Source of the DNA: Deltaproteobacteria bacterium
Lineage (GTDB): Bacteria; Desulfobacterota; Desulfuromonadia; Geobacterales; Geobacteraceae
Assembly: GCA_009668975.1 (NCBI GenBank)
Contig: SBEG01000012.1
Location: forward strand, 42,691-106,690
DNA: 64,000 nucleotides
Reading direction: 5' to 3'
Below the pieces are notes generated by a model. The model saw only the letters and a program-made list of their open reading frames with translations. It had not been told where the DNA came from and did no database searches. Numbering within the stretch: position 1 is the first letter of the stretch; every line of letters starts with the position of its first letter. Of this stretch, positions 38,859 through 50,066 are shown in pieces. Made by a program: the position numbers and the translations under genes.

Positions 38859-38890
38859 TTTCAAGATAGATTGTCTTTGAGGAGTTTTTT

Positions 38891-40969
38891 GTGGCACGTT
38901 TAGTACCTTTAGAGAAAACGCGTAATATTGGCATAATGGCGCATATTGATGCGGGCAAGACAACGACAACCGAGCGTATTCTCTATTATACCGGTGTTTC
39001 TCATAAGATCGGCGAAGTCCATGACGGAACTGCAACCATGGATTGGATGGAGCAGGAGCAGGAGAGGGGTATTACGATTACTTCTGCGGCGACTACCTGT
39101 TCTTGGAAAGATCATCGCATCAACATTATTGATACGCCAGGTCACGTGGATTTTACCATCGAAGTTGAGCGCTCATTGCGTGTTTTAGACGGTGCGGTAG
39201 CCGTTTTCTGCTCTGTTGGCGGGGTTGAGCCTCAGTCAGAGACCGTATGGAGGCAGGCTGACAAGTACTGTGTTCCCAGGATCGCATTTATCAATAAGAT
39301 GGACAGGGTTGGTGCTGATTTCTTTCGTGGCGTTGCTATGATAAAGGATCGTCTTAAGGCGAACCCTTTGCCCATTCAGCTTCCGATCGGCAAGGAAGAC
39401 ACTTTTACCGGCGTCATTGACCTTGTTGAGATGAAGGCGATCATCTGGGATGATGAATCTCTGGGTGCAACATTCAAGGTTACCGATATACCTGAAGATG
39501 AACTTGACCTTGCCACAGAGTACCGGGAAAAGATGATCGAAGAGTTGTCGGGCAATGATGACGCTTTGATGGAGAAGTATCTTGCCGGTGAGTCGTTGAC
39601 CGTGGAAGAGATTCGCTCCGCGATCAGAAAGAGCACCATAAATATTCAGATCTGTCCGGTTATTTGTGGTTCAGCGTTTAAGAACAAGGGTGTGCAGAAT
39701 CTTCTTGATGCAGTAATTGACTATATGCCTTCCCCGACCGATATTCCGCCTATAACAGGTGTGGTTGAGGGCTCTGACGAGCCGGTTGTCAGAAAGTCTT
39801 CAGACGATGAGCCATTTTCCGCACTGGCATTCAAGATTATGACCGACCCGTTCGTCGGCCAACTTTGCTTCTTTCGGGTTTATTCCGGCGTGATTTCCGC
39901 TGGTTCATATGTATATAATTCAACAAAAGACAAAAAAGAGCGCATCGGCCGAATTCTTCAGATGCACGCCAATAAGCGTGAAGAAATCAAAGAAGTACGT
40001 GCCGGTGACATAGCTGCCGCGGTTGGACTGAAAAATACCACCACCGGTGATACTCTTTGTGATGATAATAACGCGGTTATTCTTGAGTCCATTGAGTTTC
40101 CTGAGCCGGTAATTTCCATTGCAATCGAACCCAAGACCAAGGCCGATCAGGAAAAGCTGGGCCTGAGCTTGCAGAAGCTTGCAAGTGAAGATCCTTCCTT
40201 CCGGGTCCGGACCGATGAGGAAACTGGTCAGACGATTCTCTCCGGTATGGGTGAGCTTCATCTGGAGATTATTGTCGATCGTCTGATGCGCGAGTTCAAA
40301 GTCGAGGCAAGTGTTGGCAAGCCTCAGGTCGCGTACCGCGAAACAATTTCGAAAAAAGTCAAGGTCGAAGGAAAATTTGTTCGCCAGTCTGGTGGCCGTG
40401 GACAGTTTGGTCACGTATGGTTGGAGATTGAGCCTCAGGAGCCTGGTGTCGGGTATGAGTTTGTCGATGCCATTAAGGGCGGAGTTGTTCCTCGTGAATA
40501 TATTCCCGCTGTTGACAAGGGTATTCAGGAAGCGATGGAGAATGGTGTGCTGGCGGGATTCCCGGTTGTAGACCTCAAGGTCTCGCTGGTCGATGGTTCC
40601 TACCATGATGTCGATTCTTCCGAAATGGCATTCAAGATCGCCGGCTCAATGGGTTTTAAAGATGGTTGTTCAAAAGCTGCACCTGTTCTTCTTGAGCCGA
40701 TTATGTCGGTCGAGGTGGTTGTTCCGGAAGAGCATATGGGGGATGTAATAGGCGATCTCAATTCTCGTCGTGGTCGCATCCTCGGCATGGAATCAAGGGC
40801 TGGTGCTCAGGTTATATCTTCTATGGTTCCTTTAGCAACCATGTTTGGCTACGCAACCGATCTACGTTCTGCAACGCAGGGCAGGGCAACTTACACCATG
40901 ACTTTTGATCATTATGAGCAGGTGCCCAAGTCGGTGGCAGAAGAAATAGTCGCGAAAGTAAAAGGTTAA
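38891..40969 (+). CDS. fusA: elongation factor G
   Basis: 692 residues, GTG start with TGAGGAG upstream. EF-G drives tRNA-mRNA translocation and, with RRF, ribosome recycling. The P-loop is [15 protein letters not shown], switch 2 is DTPGHVDF and the base-recognition motif is [12 protein letters not shown]. Domain IV contains the [17 protein letters not shown] segment. Only one fusA is seen in the window. It sits between rpsG and tuf2, the normal str order. Confidence 0.98.
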   Translation: MARLVPLEKTRNIGIMAHIDAGKTTTTERILYYTGVSHKIGEVHDGTATMDWMEQEQERGITITSAATTCSWKDHRINIIDTPGHVDFTIEVERSLRVLDGAVAVFCSVGGVEPQSETVWRQADKYCVPRIAFINKMDRVGADFFRGVAMIKDRLKANPLPIQLPIGKEDTFTGVIDLVEMKAIIWDDESLGATFKVTDIPEDELDLATEYREKMIEELSGNDDALMEKYLAGESLTVEEIRSAIRKSTINIQICPVICGSAFKNKGVQNLLDAVIDYMPSPTDIPPITGVVEGSDEPVVRKSSDDEPFSALAFKIMTDPFVGQLCFFRVYSGVISAGSYVYNSTKDKKERIGRILQMHANKREEIKEVRAGDIAAAVGLKNTTTGDTLCDDNNAVILESIEFPEPVISIAIEPKTKADQEKLGLSLQKLASEDPSFRVRTDEETGQTILSGMGELHLEIIVDRLMREFKVEASVGKPQVAYRETISKKVKVEGKFVRQSGGRGQFGHVWLEIEPQEPGVGYEFVDAIKGGVVPREYIPAVDKGIQEAMENGVLAGFPVVDLKVSLVDGSYHDVDSSEMAFKIAGSMGFKDGCSKAAPVLLEPIMSVEVVVPEEHMGDVIGDLNSRRGRILGMESRAGAQVISSMVPLATMFGYATDLRSATQGRATYTMTFDHYEQVPKSVAEEIVAKVKG

Positions 40970-40982
40970 AGATTCCTATACG

Positions 40983-42169
40983 AGGAGGGATACCAAGATG
41001 GCGAAGGCGAAATTTGAGAGGACAAAGCCGCACGTAAACATAGGAACGATCGGTCACGTTGACCATGGTAAGACAACGCTGACGGCTGCGATAACGAAGG
41101 TATTGGCAACGAAGGGTGGGGCAGAGTTCAAATCGTTCGACCAGATCGACAATGCCCCGGAAGAGCGTGAGCGTGGTATTACGATTGCGACAGCACACGT
41201 GGAGTACCAGACGGAAAACCGTCACTATGCCCACGTCGACTGTCCGGGCCATGCCGACTACGTCAAGAACATGATCACCGGTGCAGCGCAGATGGACGGT
41301 GCGATCCTGGTTGTCTCTGCGGCTGATGGCCCGATGCCCCAGACCCGCGAGCACATTCTGCTTGCCCGTCAGGTTGGTGTTCCCTACATCGTTGTGTTCC
41401 TGAACAAGGCTGACATGGTGGATGACGAAGAACTCCTCGAGTTGGTTGAGTTGGAAATCCGCGAGCTGCTTTCCGCCTATGATTTCCCCGGCGACGATGT
41501 GCCCATCATCAAAGGTTCTGCGCTGAAGGCCCTCGAGGGTGATACCGGCGAGCTGGGTGAGCAAGCGATCTTCAAGCTGATGGATGCGGTTGACAGCTAC
41601 ATTCCCGAGCCGGAGCGTGCCATTGACAAGCCGTTCATCATGCCGGTGGAAGACGTTTTCTCCATTTCCGGCCGTGGTACGGTCGCAACCGGCCGTGTTG
41701 AGCGTGGTATCGTCAAGGTTGGTGAAGAGGTTGAGATCGTCGGTATCCGTCCGACCCAGAAGACCACGGTAACCGGTGTTGAGATGTTCCGCAAGCTGCT
41801 GGATGAAGGACGAGCCGGTGACAACATCGGAGCCCTGCTGCGTGGTGTGAAGCGTGAAGAGATCGAGCGCGGACAGGTATTGTCAAAGCCCGGTTCCATT
41901 ACCCCGCACACGAAGTTCAAGGCCGAAGCCTACATTCTGACCAAAGAAGAAGGTGGACGTCACACCCCGTTTTTCAACGGCTATCGTCCGCAGTTCTACT
42001 TCAGGACAACAGATGTGACCGGGATTGTTGACCTGCCTGCCGGCACCGAGATGGTAATGCCTGGCGACAACGTGGCGGTAACGGTTAACCTGATTACCCC
42101 GATCGCCATGGACGAAGGTCTCCGTTTTGCAATTCGCGAAGGCGGCCGTACGGTCGGCGCCGGTGTCGT
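40983..42169 (+). repeat. long direct repeat, copy 2 (tuf2)
   Basis: Second copy of the 1,187-base identical block described at 24632-25818; the distance between copies is 16,351 bases. It includes the AGGAGGG ribosome site and all but the last seven codons of tuf. Confidence 0.93.
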
Positions 42170-42188
42170 CAGCTCAATTATAGAATAA
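40998..42188 (+). CDS. tuf: elongation factor Tu, copy 2
   Basis: 396 residues, identical in protein to copy 1. This is the tufA position, directly after fusA at the end of the str operon and before rpsJ. The last codons differ silently from copy 1 (for example ATA GAA against ATC GAG), showing where homogenisation stops. The first ~60 codons use an AAG/ACG/ATA-rich set in both copies. Two tuf genes are common in proteobacteria; duplication supports high EF-Tu demand. Confidence 0.98.
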   Translation: MAKAKFERTKPHVNIGTIGHVDHGKTTLTAAITKVLATKGGAEFKSFDQIDNAPEERERGITIATAHVEYQTENRHYAHVDCPGHADYVKNMITGAAQMDGAILVVSAADGPMPQTREHILLARQVGVPYIVVFLNKADMVDDEELLELVELEIRELLSAYDFPGDDVPIIKGSALKALEGDTGELGEQAIFKLMDAVDSYIPEPERAIDKPFIMPVEDVFSISGRGTVATGRVERGIVKVGEEVEIVGIRPTQKTTVTGVEMFRKLLDEGRAGDNIGALLRGVKREEIERGQVLSKPGSITPHTKFKAEAYILTKEEGGRHTPFFNGYRPQFYFRTTDVTGIVDLPAGTEMVMPGDNVAVTVNLITPIAMDEGLRFAIREGGRTVGAGVVSSIIE

Positions 42189-42208
42189 AAGTTTCGTACG
42201 AGGATCAG

Positions 42209-42517
42209 ATGCCAAGTCAGAAAATAAGAATTCGCTTAAAAGCGTATGATCATAAGCTACTTGATCAGTCCGTTGGTGAAATTGTAGAGACAGCCAAACG
42301 TACCGGTGCACGCATTGCCGGACCGATTCCTCTCCCTACAATTATTAATAAATACTGTGTTCTGCGTGGACCTCACGTTGATAAGAAGTCGCGAGATCAG
42401 TTTGAAATACGCTCACATAAACGGCTCATTGATATTCTCGATCCAACTCAGCAAACAGTTGATGCTTTGATGAAGCTAGATCTTTCCGCTGGGGTTGATG
42501 TTGAGATTAAGTTGTAA
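42209..42517 (+). CDS. rpsJ: 30S ribosomal protein S10
   Basis: 102 residues, ATG behind ACGAGGA. S10 is a 30S head protein and, as NusE, a component of antitermination complexes with NusB. Recognised by [39 protein letters not shown] and [20 protein letters not shown]. It is the first gene of the S10 operon but lies only 20 bases after tuf2, so the two operons appear joined here. Confidence 0.98.
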   Translation: MPSQKIRIRLKAYDHKLLDQSVGEIVETAKRTGARIAGPIPLPTIINKYCVLRGPHVDKKSRDQFEIRSHKRLIDILDPTQQTVDALMKLDLSAGVDVEIKL

Positions 42518-42557
42518 GTTAGTTACTTAAAGACCAAATTGAACAGGATCATCCGTT

Positions 42558-43187
42558 ATGATGAAGGGACTGCTAGGAAAAAAACTGGGGATGACCCAGA
42601 TATTCAGTGAAGATGGGCGAAAGATACCAGTTACTGTAGTTGCTGCTGGCCCATGTGTAGTTCTTCAAGTTAAAACAACTGTGAAGGACGGCTATAGTGC
42701 TATACAGCTCGGTTTTGGCGAAACTGAAGCTAATCTTGCAACCAGTGCAATTGTCGGTCATTGCCGGCCAGCTGCGCAGGGTCCTCGCAAGTTTATGCGT
42801 GAATTCCGTTTGGCTGATACAAGCAAATATAATGTTGGTGATACTTTGTCGGCCGATATCTTTTCTGCAGGTGAATTTGTTGACGTCACAGGAACGAGCA
42901 TCGGTAAAGGATACCAGGGCGTTATCAAAAGATGGGGTTTCCAGGGTGGTCGTGCTTCCCATGGTTCACGATTCCATAGAGCTCCGGGATCTATTGGTTG
43001 TTCCGCGACTCCTGCCAGGGTAATGAAAAATAAGAAAATGCCTGGCCAGATGGGTAATGTGCGTGTGACCGTGCAGAGACTGCAGGTTGTGCGAGTTGAT
43101 CAGAATGACAATTTACTTCTGATCAAAGGTGCGATTCCTGGATCTAAAAACGGTCTAGTGCTTATTAGCGATAGCGTTAAAGCATAG
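42558..43187 (+). CDS. rplC: 50S ribosomal protein L3
   Basis: 209 residues; two ATGs stand in tandem (42558 and 42561), and the conserved protein start is [15 protein letters not shown]3 reaches into the peptidyl-transferase region and nucleates 23S folding. [21 protein letters not shown] and [17 protein letters not shown] are the conserved core; the glutamine methylated by PrmB in other bacteria lies in the latter. Length is typical. Confidence 0.97.
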   Translation: MMKGLLGKKLGMTQIFSEDGRKIPVTVVAAGPCVVLQVKTTVKDGYSAIQLGFGETEANLATSAIVGHCRPAAQGPRKFMREFRLADTSKYNVGDTLSADIFSAGEFVDVTGTSIGKGYQGVIKRWGFQGGRASHGSRFHRAPGSIGCSATPARVMKNKKMPGQMGNVRVTVQRLQVVRVDQNDNLLLIKGAIPGSKNGLVLISDSVKA

Positions 43188-43213
43188 AATTATGCTTGGT
43201 ACCGGAGATAGTT

Positions 43214-43837
43214 ATGGCAACAATTGATATGTTTGATATGAAAAAAAATAAAGTAGGTGTTATAGAACTGGATAACTCAGTTTTTGACACTGAAATTAAA
43301 GAGTATCTTATCCACGATGCTATTAGGGTTCAGCTTACGAATAGGCGAGCAGGAACTGTTTCCGTAAAAACTCGATCTGAAGTAGCGGGAAGTGGTAAGA
43401 AACCCTTTCGGCAAAAAGGTACCGGTGGTGCACGTCAAGGCTGCAAAAGAGCACCGCACTATCCTGGTGGTGGTGTAGCTTTTGGCCCTCAGCAGAAAAC
43501 GTATCATCTGGCCATGAATAAAAAGGCTCATAAAGCTGCGATGAAATCGTGCCTTACCTATTTATTCAAGGAAAATAAGTTTACTGTACTTGATGCACTA
43601 ACTTTTGATGCTATTTCAACAAAAGCTTTTGCTTCTTTTCTGGAGCTGTTTTCTTTGAGCAAGTCTCTGATTGTTGTCGATGATTTCGACAGAAATCTCG
43701 AGCTTTCTTCAAGAAATGTCATGAACGTTAAACTGTTGGGTCCTGAAGGGTTGAACGTGTATGATCTCATGAAATATAAGAATGTTGTTTTTACAGAATC
43801 AGCGATGCGTAAAGTAGAAGGAGCGTTGCAGTCATGA
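43214..43837 (+). CDS. rplD: 50S ribosomal protein L4
   Basis: 207 residues from ATG 43214, behind CCGGAGA; upstream in-frame codons lack a ribosome site. L4 lines the exit tunnel and in gammaproteobacteria represses the S10 operon. The extended loop contains [23 protein letters not shown] split by the conserved GGGVAFGP motif. The stop overlaps the rplW start by four bases. Confidence 0.97.
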   Translation: MATIDMFDMKKNKVGVIELDNSVFDTEIKEYLIHDAIRVQLTNRRAGTVSVKTRSEVAGSGKKPFRQKGTGGARQGCKRAPHYPGGGVAFGPQQKTYHLAMNKKAHKAAMKSCLTYLFKENKFTVLDALTFDAISTKAFASFLELFSLSKSLIVVDDFDRNLELSSRNVMNVKLLGPEGLNVYDLMKYKNVVFTESAMRKVEGALQS

Positions 43838-44118
43838 ATATTTACGACGTAATCCAAAAACCTTTAGTGACTGAGAAGACCTCACTGCAAAAAGATAGTG
43901 AAGGCGTAATTGCTTTTCAAGTTCATAAAGATGCAAACAAGCTTGAAATTAAAGATGCAGTTGAAAAGCTTTTCAAAGTAGAAGTCGATAAGGTTAATAC
44001 GATCAATATAGCTGGTAAAGTAAAGAGATTTGGAAAAAATTTCGGAAAACGCTCGAACTGGAAAAAGGCGTATGTAACTCTCAAAGAGGGAAGCAACGTA
44101 GATTTCTTCGAAGTGTAA
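43834..44118 (+). CDS. rplW: 50S ribosomal protein L23
   Basis: 94 residues, ATG overlapping the rplD stop. L23 surrounds the tunnel exit and docks trigger factor and SRP. Its start [16 protein letters not shown] and the [21 protein letters not shown] helix-strand are family features; [20 protein letters not shown] residues complete the C-terminal part. Local DNA is distinctly AT-rich. Confidence 0.97.
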   Translation: MNIYDVIQKPLVTEKTSLQKDSEGVIAFQVHKDANKLEIKDAVEKLFKVEVDKVNTINIAGKVKRFGKNFGKRSNWKKAYVTLKEGSNVDFFEV

Positions 44119-44141
44119 ATACCAAGATGGGGTTGGAATAA

Positions 44142-44963
44142 ATGGGAATAAAAAGCTATAAACCAACATCAGCCGGAAGAAGACATCAGACCTGTTCGAC
44201 TTTTGATGAAATAACCGTCTCGAAACCTGAGAAGTCATTGGTCGTAACACTGAAGCGAACTGGCGGAAGAAATAATTTAGGCCGACTTACTTCACGTCAC
44301 ATAGGTGGCGGGCATAAAAGGAAGTATCGACTGATTGATTTTCTCCGTAATAAGCGGGATATTCCTGCCTTGGTTCGCTCTATCGAGTATGATCCCAACA
44401 GAAGCGCTCGTATTGCATTGCTGGTTTATGCTGATGGAGAAAAGCGTTATATTATCGCCCCCGACGGTGTTAAAGTCGGTGATTCTCTCCTGGCAGGTGA
44501 AAAAGCAGATATCAGACCAGGAAATGCACTTCCGCTTAAAGCGATCCCTCTGGGAACGATTATCCATAATATAGAATTGAAAATTGGTAAAGGTGCACAG
44601 CTTGCTCGAAGCGCTGGTACTTTTTGCCAGTTGATGTCCAAAGAAGGTAAGTATTCCCAGGTGAAGCTGCCATCAGGTGAAGTTCGTATGGTTCTTCAGG
44701 AGTGTTACGCAACGATTGGACAAGTCGGTAACCTTGATCATGAAAATGTATCCTTGGGTAAGGCCGGACGCTCACGCTGGCTTGGTAAGCGGCCGAAGGT
44801 AAGGGGTGTTGCAATGAACCCGGTTGACCATCCACATGGTGGTGGTGAAGGCCGCACTTCCGGTGGTCGTCATCCGGTTACCCCGTGGGGTATTCCAACC
44901 AAGGGATATAAGACAAGGACGAATAAGACTTCCTCTCGTTTTATAGTTAAACCACGTAAATAA
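44142..44963 (+). CDS. rplB: 50S ribosomal protein L2
   Basis: 273 residues. L2 is needed for subunit association and peptidyl-transferase activity. Visible are the start [16 protein letters not shown], the [16 protein letters not shown] segment, and the conserved [15 protein letters not shown] with the functionally important histidine, followed by [10 protein letters not shown]. Length is normal. Confidence 0.98.
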   Translation: MGIKSYKPTSAGRRHQTCSTFDEITVSKPEKSLVVTLKRTGGRNNLGRLTSRHIGGGHKRKYRLIDFLRNKRDIPALVRSIEYDPNRSARIALLVYADGEKRYIIAPDGVKVGDSLLAGEKADIRPGNALPLKAIPLGTIIHNIELKIGKGAQLARSAGTFCQLMSKEGKYSQVKLPSGEVRMVLQECYATIGQVGNLDHENVSLGKAGRSRWLGKRPKVRGVAMNPVDHPHGGGEGRTSGGRHPVTPWGIPTKGYKTRTNKTSSRFIVKPRK

Positions 44964-44988
44964 TAAAAAGCATTAAAGGGATCAGTCA

Positions 44989-45270
44989 ATGGCCAGATCA
45001 ATCAAAAAAGGACCTTTTGTTGACGGACATGTTTTAGCAAAGGCGCAAGCAGAGGGGCCAAGCTCCAAAAAAATTATTAAAACATGGTCAAGACGTTCAA
45101 CTATTATTCCTGATTTTATCGGATTAACTTTCGCCGTTCATAATGGTAAGAAGTTCATTCCAGTTTTCGTGACAGAAAACATGGTGGGGCATAAGCTTGG
45201 CGAGTTTGCTCCTACTAGAACTTTTTTCGGACATGCAGCCGATAAGAAAAGCAAGCTGAAAAAGAAGTAA
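44989..45270 (+). CDS. rpsS: 30S ribosomal protein S19
   Basis: 93 residues, ATG behind AAAGGGAT. S19 pairs with S13 in the 30S head and touches the A-site finger. The start [16 protein letters not shown] and the core [48 protein letters not shown] are all present. It is in the normal place between rplB and rplV. Confidence 0.98.
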   Translation: MARSIKKGPFVDGHVLAKAQAEGPSSKKIIKTWSRRSTIIPDFIGLTFAVHNGKKFIPVFVTENMVGHKLGEFAPTRTFFGHAADKKSKLKKK

Positions 45271-45288
45271 TCGATTAAGGAGTGATAC

Positions 45289-45624
45289 ATGGAAGCAAGT
45301 GCCAAGCTAACCTTTGCCCGTATTTCACCAAGGAAGACACGGCTTGTGGTTGATATGATTCGCGGAAAAGAAATCCAATCCGCATTGAATATTTTAAAGT
45401 TTTCGCCCCAGCCATCTGCAAAGCTGATTTCTAATTTGCTTAGATCTGCAGTAGCCAACGCAGAGCAAAAAGGCGTCTCAGACGTCGATTCTCTGTATGT
45501 GAAAACGATTTATGTCGACGCTGGATCTGTTCTTAAGCGCTTTTTGCCTAGAGCAATGGGTCGGGCCAGTAAAATCAGAAAACCGACGAGCCATATACAT
45601 GTGGTTTTATCGGAGAAGAAATAA
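45289..45624 (+). CDS. rplV: 50S ribosomal protein L22
   Basis: 111 residues, ATG behind AAGGAGTG. L22 spans the subunit, with a hairpin reaching the exit-tunnel constriction. The start segment ARISPRKTRLVVDMIRGK, the helix ANAEQKGVSDVDSLYV, and the hairpin sequence FLPRAMGRASKIRKPTSHIH are intact, with no macrolide-resistance insertion apparent. Confidence 0.97.
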   Translation: MEASAKLTFARISPRKTRLVVDMIRGKEIQSALNILKFSPQPSAKLISNLLRSAVANAEQKGVSDVDSLYVKTIYVDAGSVLKRFLPRAMGRASKIRKPTSHIHVVLSEKK

Positions 45625-45645
45625 GAAATCAGTCGGAGGTGAAGT

Positions 45646-46281
45646 TTGGGCCAGAAAGTTAATCCTATAGGTTTTAGGCTGGGTGTAATAAAAACTTGGG
45701 ATTCTAAGTGGTACGCAGAGGCTGATTACGCAAAGCTTCTCCATGAAGATCTTAAGTTACGAAGTTTTCTCAAGAAGAGACTGTATCACTCCGGAGTATC
45801 TAAAATAGAGATTGAGCGTGCTGCAAATAAGGCGAAAATCAATATTTTTACTGCACGTCCCGGGCTAATTATAGGTAAGAAAGGCTCTGAAGTTGAGACT
45901 TTAAAAAAAGAGCTTGCAAAACTTACCGATAAAGAAGTATTTCTGAATATTCAGGAAGTTCGTAAACCAGAACTTGATGCACAATTAGTTGCAGAAAATG
46001 TCGCATTGCAATTAGAGCGCCGTATTGCGTTTAGAAGAGCAATGAAGAAAAGCGTAACTACTGCATTGAAATTTGGTGCTAAAGGTATTAGAATCACCTG
46101 TTCTGGCAGACTGGGTGGCGCTGAAATGTCCCGAACCGAATGGTACCGTGAGGGCCGAGTTCCCCTCCATACTCTCCGTGCGGATATTGATTACGGTTTT
46201 GCTGAGGCAAAAACGACTTACGGAATAATTGGCGTTAAGGTTTTAATATTTAAAGGTGAAGTCCTCCCTGGGAAAAAATAG
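45646..46281 (+). CDS. rpsC: 30S ribosomal protein S3
   Basis: 211 residues from TTG 45646 with CGGAGGTG upstream. S3 forms part of the mRNA entry channel. It starts [20 protein letters not shown]; the KH domain has the GxxG motif in [14 protein letters not shown], and the C-terminal half shows [19 protein letters not shown] and [18 protein letters not shown]. One of several ribosomal genes here with a TTG start. Confidence 0.97.
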   Translation: MGQKVNPIGFRLGVIKTWDSKWYAEADYAKLLHEDLKLRSFLKKRLYHSGVSKIEIERAANKAKINIFTARPGLIIGKKGSEVETLKKELAKLTDKEVFLNIQEVRKPELDAQLVAENVALQLERRIAFRRAMKKSVTTALKFGAKGIRITCSGRLGGAEMSRTEWYREGRVPLHTLRADIDYGFAEAKTTYGIIGVKVLIFKGEVLPGKK

Positions 46282-46298
46282 TATAGGAGCTTGCTGCA

Positions 46299-46721
46299 AT
46301 GTTAATGCCCAAGAGAGTTAAACATAGAAAGCAGATGAAAGGTAAAATGAAGGGAGCTCCTCAGCGCGGAGTTACTTTAGCCTTTGGTGAATATGGTTTG
46401 CAGGCAACCGAATGCGGATGGCTGGATTCCAAGCAGATCGAGGCAGCTCGTATTGCAATGACTCGATACATCAAGAGGGGTGGTAAGACCTGGATCCGTG
46501 TGTTTCCTCATAAGCCACTAACTTCCAAGCCTGCTGAGACACGAATGGGTAAAGGTAAAGGTTCTCCAGATTCATGGGTTTCCGTTATCAAACCCGGTCG
46601 GATTATTTATGAGATGGAAGGTGTTTCAGAAGAAGTTGCTCGCGAGGCATTACGCCTTGCTGCCTTCAAACTTCCTATTTCTACGAAATTCGTTTCAAGG
46701 AAGGTCAGTAATGAAGAATAA
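46299..46721 (+). CDS. rplP: 50S ribosomal protein L16
   Basis: 140 residues, ATG with TAGGAGC. L16 lies at the A site of the large subunit. The start [19 protein letters not shown] matches the family, and [15 protein letters not shown], the [20 protein letters not shown] segment (here beginning KTWIRVFP) and [17 protein letters not shown] follow. Its 3' end overlaps rpmC by 11 bases. Confidence 0.97.
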   Translation: MLMPKRVKHRKQMKGKMKGAPQRGVTLAFGEYGLQATECGWLDSKQIEAARIAMTRYIKRGGKTWIRVFPHKPLTSKPAETRMGKGKGSPDSWVSVIKPGRIIYEMEGVSEEVAREALRLAAFKLPISTKFVSRKVSNEE

Positions 46722-46899
46722 CGAACTAAGAGATATGTCGATTGAACAGCTTTGCTCGAAAGAGTTGGAGTTCAAGAAGGAACTATTTAATGTCAAGTTT
46801 CAACTTCACACTGGACGTTTAGAGAATACAGCTAAACTGCCTTCCTTGAAAAAGGATATTGCGAGGGTGAAGACCATACTCAGGGAAAAGAGAGGGTAA
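46711..46899 (+). CDS. rpmC: 50S ribosomal protein L29
   Basis: 62 residues. The start ATG 46711 lies inside the end of rplP (11-base overlap) behind AAGGTC. L29 is a two-helix hairpin near the tunnel exit that binds SRP and trigger factor with L23. The sequence [20 protein letters not shown], then the [18 protein letters not shown] segment and the basic [10 protein letters not shown] end are typical. Confidence 0.95.
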   Translation: MKNNELRDMSIEQLCSKELEFKKELFNVKFQLHTGRLENTAKLPSLKKDIARVKTILREKRG

Positions 46900-46911
46900 G
46901 GCGAGGTAAAC

Positions 46912-47169
46912 ATGAGCGAGCGGGGAAACAGAAAAACACAGGTTGGAGTGGTAGTAAGCGATAAAATGCAGAAAACCGTTGTTGTCAAGGTTTCACACCT
47001 CGTAAAACATTCGGCATATAATAAGTACATCAAAAGAAGTGTTAAGTATAAAGCGCACGACGAAACGAATACTTGTAGAATCGGTGATAGAGTTCAGATT
47101 ATTGAAACCAGACCTCTAAGCAAGGACAAGCACTGGAAAGTGAAACAAGTTCTTGAGAGGACTTCATAA
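46912..47169 (+). CDS. rpsQ: 30S ribosomal protein S17
   Basis: 85 residues, ATG behind GCGAGGTA. S17 binds 16S rRNA helices early in 30S assembly. The OB-fold sequence [19 protein letters not shown], then [19 protein letters not shown] and [19 protein letters not shown] is standard. The start context SERGNRKT is also typical. Confidence 0.97.
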   Translation: MSERGNRKTQVGVVVSDKMQKTVVVKVSHLVKHSAYNKYIKRSVKYKAHDETNTCRIGDRVQIIETRPLSKDKHWKVKQVLERTS

Positions 47170-47184
47170 GGTAGGAGCCTTCAG

Positions 47185-47553
47185 ATGATACAGATGCAAA
47201 CGATACTTGATGTGGCAGACAACTCAGGCGCAAAAAAACTTTATTGCATCAAGGTGTTGGGTGGTTCAAAAAGGAAATATGCGAGTATTGGTGACATCAT
47301 TGTTGCCTCTGTTAAGGAAGCCATACCTAACTCAAAGGTAAAAAAGGGTGACGTGGTTAAGGCAGTAGTTGTTCGGACGGCAAAAGAAATCGGTCGTCCT
47401 GACGGTTCTTATATACGCTTTGACGATAATTCCGGAGTCGTTATTAATAATGCAAAAGAACCTGTTGGCACTCGCATTTTTGGACCTGTCGCCAGGGAAT
47501 TAAGAGCAAAGAAATTTATGAAGATTATTTCGCTCGCACCAGAAGTACTTTAA
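47185..47553 (+). CDS. rplN: 50S ribosomal protein L14
   Basis: 122 residues, ATG behind TAGGAGC. L14 lies at the subunit interface and forms bridge B8. Characteristic are the start [37 protein letters not shown], and [20 protein letters not shown] at the end. Length is invariant in the family and matches. Confidence 0.98.
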   Translation: MIQMQTILDVADNSGAKKLYCIKVLGGSKRKYASIGDIIVASVKEAIPNSKVKKGDVVKAVVVRTAKEIGRPDGSYIRFDDNSGVVINNAKEPVGTRIFGPVARELRAKKFMKIISLAPEVL

Positions 47554-47573
47554 ATTTCTTCAGGAGAACAAAG

Positions 47574-47900
47574 ATGCAAGGCAAGAAACTGCGAGTAAAA
47601 AAAGACGACATGGTAATGGTCATTGCCGGTAAAGATAATACTAAGACCGGTAAGATCTTGCGCGTTTTTGCTAAAAAAGACAGTGTTGTAGTTGAAGGTC
47701 TTAATTTAATAAAAAAGCATATCCGGGCAAGAGGTAATCAACCTGGTGGCATTGAAGAGAAAGAAGCACCGATCCATATCTCCAATGTCATGCTGTATTG
47801 CCCAAAGTGCACGAAACCAGTCAGGGTAAAGAAATCTCTGCTTGAAAATGGTGAAAAAGTGCGCCTCTGCGTAAAGTGTGGCGTGGCCTTTGATAAATAG
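47574..47900 (+). CDS. rplX: 50S ribosomal protein L24
   Basis: 108 residues, ATG behind CAGGAGAAC. L24 starts large-subunit assembly near the tunnel exit. The KOW motif is [17 protein letters not shown], followed by [19 protein letters not shown]. Two cysteine pairs (CPKC and CVKC) near the C-terminus form a zinc-ribbon-like end that is common outside gammaproteobacteria. Confidence 0.97.
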   Translation: MQGKKLRVKKDDMVMVIAGKDNTKTGKILRVFAKKDSVVVEGLNLIKKHIRARGNQPGGIEEKEAPIHISNVMLYCPKCTKPVRVKKSLLENGEKVRLCVKCGVAFDK

Positions 47901-47912
47901 ACGGAGGAGTAA

Positions 47913-48452
47913 ATGGCGAGGTTAAAGGAAGTTTATACGAAGGAAATCATTCCTCAGTTGATGAAGGAATTTGGCTATAAGAATGTAATGCAAGTTCCTA
48001 AACTGGAAAAGATTGTTGTTAATATGGGACTTGGTGAAGCAATACAGAATGTTAAAATACTTGATTCTGCTGCTGAAGAAATCAGTTCTATAACTGGACA
48101 GAAAGCGGTGATCACGAAAGCAAAGAAGTCAATAGCCTCCTTTAAACTTCGTCAGGGAATGCCCATAGGTTGTATGGTGACCTTACGCAAAGATAGAATG
48201 TATGAGTTTCTGGATCGGCTTATGAATATTTCGCTTCCAAGGGTCAGAGACTTTAAAGGTGTTTCTGCCAAGGGCTTTGATGGTAGAGGAAACTACTCTC
48301 TTGGAATTAAAGAGCAACTGATTTTTCCCGAAATTGATTATGATAAGGTTGATAAAGTTAAAGGCCTTAACATTTCTATAGTGACAACTGCTAAAACAGA
48401 TGAAGAAGGCAGGGCCCTTTTGAAAATATTGGGTATGCCTTTCAGGAACTAA
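47913..48452 (+). CDS. rplE: 50S ribosomal protein L5
   Basis: 179 residues, ATG behind CGGAGGAG. L5 carries 5S rRNA and contacts the P-site tRNA. Recognised by the segment [37 protein letters not shown], the [20 protein letters not shown] stretch and [15 protein letters not shown]. Length is standard. Confidence 0.98.
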   Translation: MARLKEVYTKEIIPQLMKEFGYKNVMQVPKLEKIVVNMGLGEAIQNVKILDSAAEEISSITGQKAVITKAKKSIASFKLRQGMPIGCMVTLRKDRMYEFLDRLMNISLPRVRDFKGVSAKGFDGRGNYSLGIKEQLIFPEIDYDKVDKVKGLNISIVTTAKTDEEGRALLKILGMPFRN

Positions 48453-48470
48453 TCCGTTTGGAGGACACCA

Positions 48471-48656
48471 GTGGCAAAAAAGTCTATGATATTAAAAGCT
48501 CAGCGAGTAGAAAAATTCAAGGTGAGAGCGCATAACCGCTGTCCTCTTTGTGGCCGCCCCAGAGCTTATTACCGCAAGTTTCAAATGTGCAGGATTTGTC
48601 TCAGAAAACTGGCTTCAAGCGGAAAGTTACCAGGCGTCATCAAATCGAGCTGGTAA
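48471..48656 (+). CDS. rpsZ: 30S ribosomal protein S14, zinc-binding type
   Basis: 61 residues from GTG 48471 behind GGAGGACA. S14 is a late-assembly 30S head protein. The zinc ribbon has C24, C27, C40 and C43 (CPLC and CRIC), so this is the short zinc-dependent form rather than the ~100-residue zinc-free paralogue. The C-terminal [10 protein letters not shown] is invariant. No second S14 gene is seen in the window. Confidence 0.97.
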   Translation: MAKKSMILKAQRVEKFKVRAHNRCPLCGRPRAYYRKFQMCRICLRKLASSGKLPGVIKSSW

Positions 48657-48689
48657 ACTACCTACGTTATAGTTAGAGGAGTGACTTAA

Positions 48690-49088
48690 ATGTCAATGAC
48701 TGACCCGATAGCAGATATGCTTACTAGAATTAGAAATGCAAACATGGTCAAACTTCAAAAAGTTGATATACCATCTTCAAATCTCAAGGTAAACATCGCA
48801 AGCGTTTTGAGAAGTGAAGGTTTTATAAAGAACTACAAAGTTATTGCCGATGATAAGCAGGGTATTCTGCGTATATATCTTAAATATATTGATGAAAAAG
48901 ACGCTGTAATCACCGAAATTAAAAGAATAAGTAAGCCTGGTAGCCGAGTATATGTTAAAGGTACTAACGTCCCGAAAGTAAAGAGTGGTCTTGGTGTGGC
49001 AATTCTTTCAACATCGAAGGGTGTTATTACCGATAAATCTGCTCGTGAGGCACTTGTCGGTGGTGAGGTTCTTTGTACAGTTTGGTAA
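48690..49088 (+). CDS. rpsH: 30S ribosomal protein S8
   Basis: 132 residues, ATG 48690 (a second ATG follows two codons later) behind GAGGAG. S8 binds the central domain of 16S rRNA and in E. coli represses the spc operon at L5. Visible are [20 protein letters not shown] at the start, [17 protein letters not shown], and the C-terminal [18 protein letters not shown]. Standard length. Confidence 0.98.
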   Translation: MSMTDPIADMLTRIRNANMVKLQKVDIPSSNLKVNIASVLRSEGFIKNYKVIADDKQGILRIYLKYIDEKDAVITEIKRISKPGSRVYVKGTNVPKVKSGLGVAILSTSKGVITDKSAREALVGGEVLCTVW

Positions 49089-49112
49089 GAATAGATTTGA
49101 GGAGTATTAACC

Positions 49113-49655
49113 ATGTCTAGAATTGGGAAGCTTCCAATAGAAATACCCGGTGGTGTAAAAATCACTCTTGACGAGATGCTCGTTAAGGTTGAAGGCCCTA
49201 AAGGCACCCTTTCCAGGCCGATGATGGATGGGATTTCAGTTGAGATACAAGATAATAAACAAATGCTGGTTACTAGAACTGCCGATGATCCCAAATCCAG
49301 ATCTTTTCACGGTTTAACCCGGACACTCATAAATAATATGGTTGTCGGGGTAACAAAAGGTTTTGAGACAGTACTTGATATTACCGGTGTTGGTTATCGT
49401 GCGGAAGTCAAGGGAGATGTTTTAACCCTAAGCCTAGGTTACTCCCATCCGATAAATTTTGCTTTGCCACCTGGTATATCTATCGAAGTTGAAAAGATGA
49501 CCAAGATATTTGTACGTGGTGCAAATAAGGAACTTGTCGGCCAAACTGCTGCAAAGATCAGGTCGTTCCGTCCGCCAGAGCCCTATAAGGGTAAAGGTAT
49601 CAGGTATTCCGATGAAAAGATTCTTCGTAAGGCCGGTAAAACCGGGAAGAAATAG
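49113..49655 (+). CDS. rplF: 50S ribosomal protein L6
   Basis: 180 residues, ATG behind TGAGGAG. L6 lies close to the sarcin-ricin loop and the factor-binding site. The family start [14 protein letters not shown], the central [19 protein letters not shown] and the C-terminal [19 protein letters not shown] are all intact. Confidence 0.98.
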   Translation: MSRIGKLPIEIPGGVKITLDEMLVKVEGPKGTLSRPMMDGISVEIQDNKQMLVTRTADDPKSRSFHGLTRTLINNMVVGVTKGFETVLDITGVGYRAEVKGDVLTLSLGYSHPINFALPPGISIEVEKMTKIFVRGANKELVGQTAAKIRSFRPPEPYKGKGIRYSDEKILRKAGKTGKK

Positions 49656-49679
49656 CACCTTTCTGTAAGGAGTGTTAAA

Positions 49680-50042
49680 GTGAGTTCTCAATCTGAAAAA
49701 AGTCTTTCAAGATTAAAGCGAAAAATTCGCGTTCGAAAAAAAATCAGAGGTGCTTCGGATCGTCCAAGGCTAAATATATTTAAAAGTGCCAAGCACATTT
49801 ATGCTCAAATAATTGATGACACAAATGGGGCAACGCTTGCTTCCATTTCTACCCTTGTTGTTAAGAGTGACCTCAATTATACGGGTAACATTGAAGCAGC
49901 AAAAAAAGTCGGGGCATCAATTGCAAAGGTTGCTCTTGAAAAGGGAATAACCAGCGTAGTTTTTGATCGAAATGGTTTTCTTTATCATGGGCGTATTAAA
50001 GCATTAGCTGATGCGGCCAGAGAAAACGGACTCTCTTTTTGA
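49680..50042 (+). CDS. rplR: 50S ribosomal protein L18
   Basis: 120 residues from GTG 49680 behind AAGGAGTG. L18 binds 5S rRNA with L5. The basic N-terminal part reads [20 protein letters not shown], and the end shows the [20 protein letters not shown] segment. Length is normal for the family. Confidence 0.97.
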   Translation: MSSQSEKSLSRLKRKIRVRKKIRGASDRPRLNIFKSAKHIYAQIIDDTNGATLASISTLVVKSDLNYTGNIEAAKKVGASIAKVALEKGITSVVFDRNGFLYHGRIKALADAARENGLSF

Positions 50043-50066
50043 GAAGAATGAATCAGGAGGCTATAC

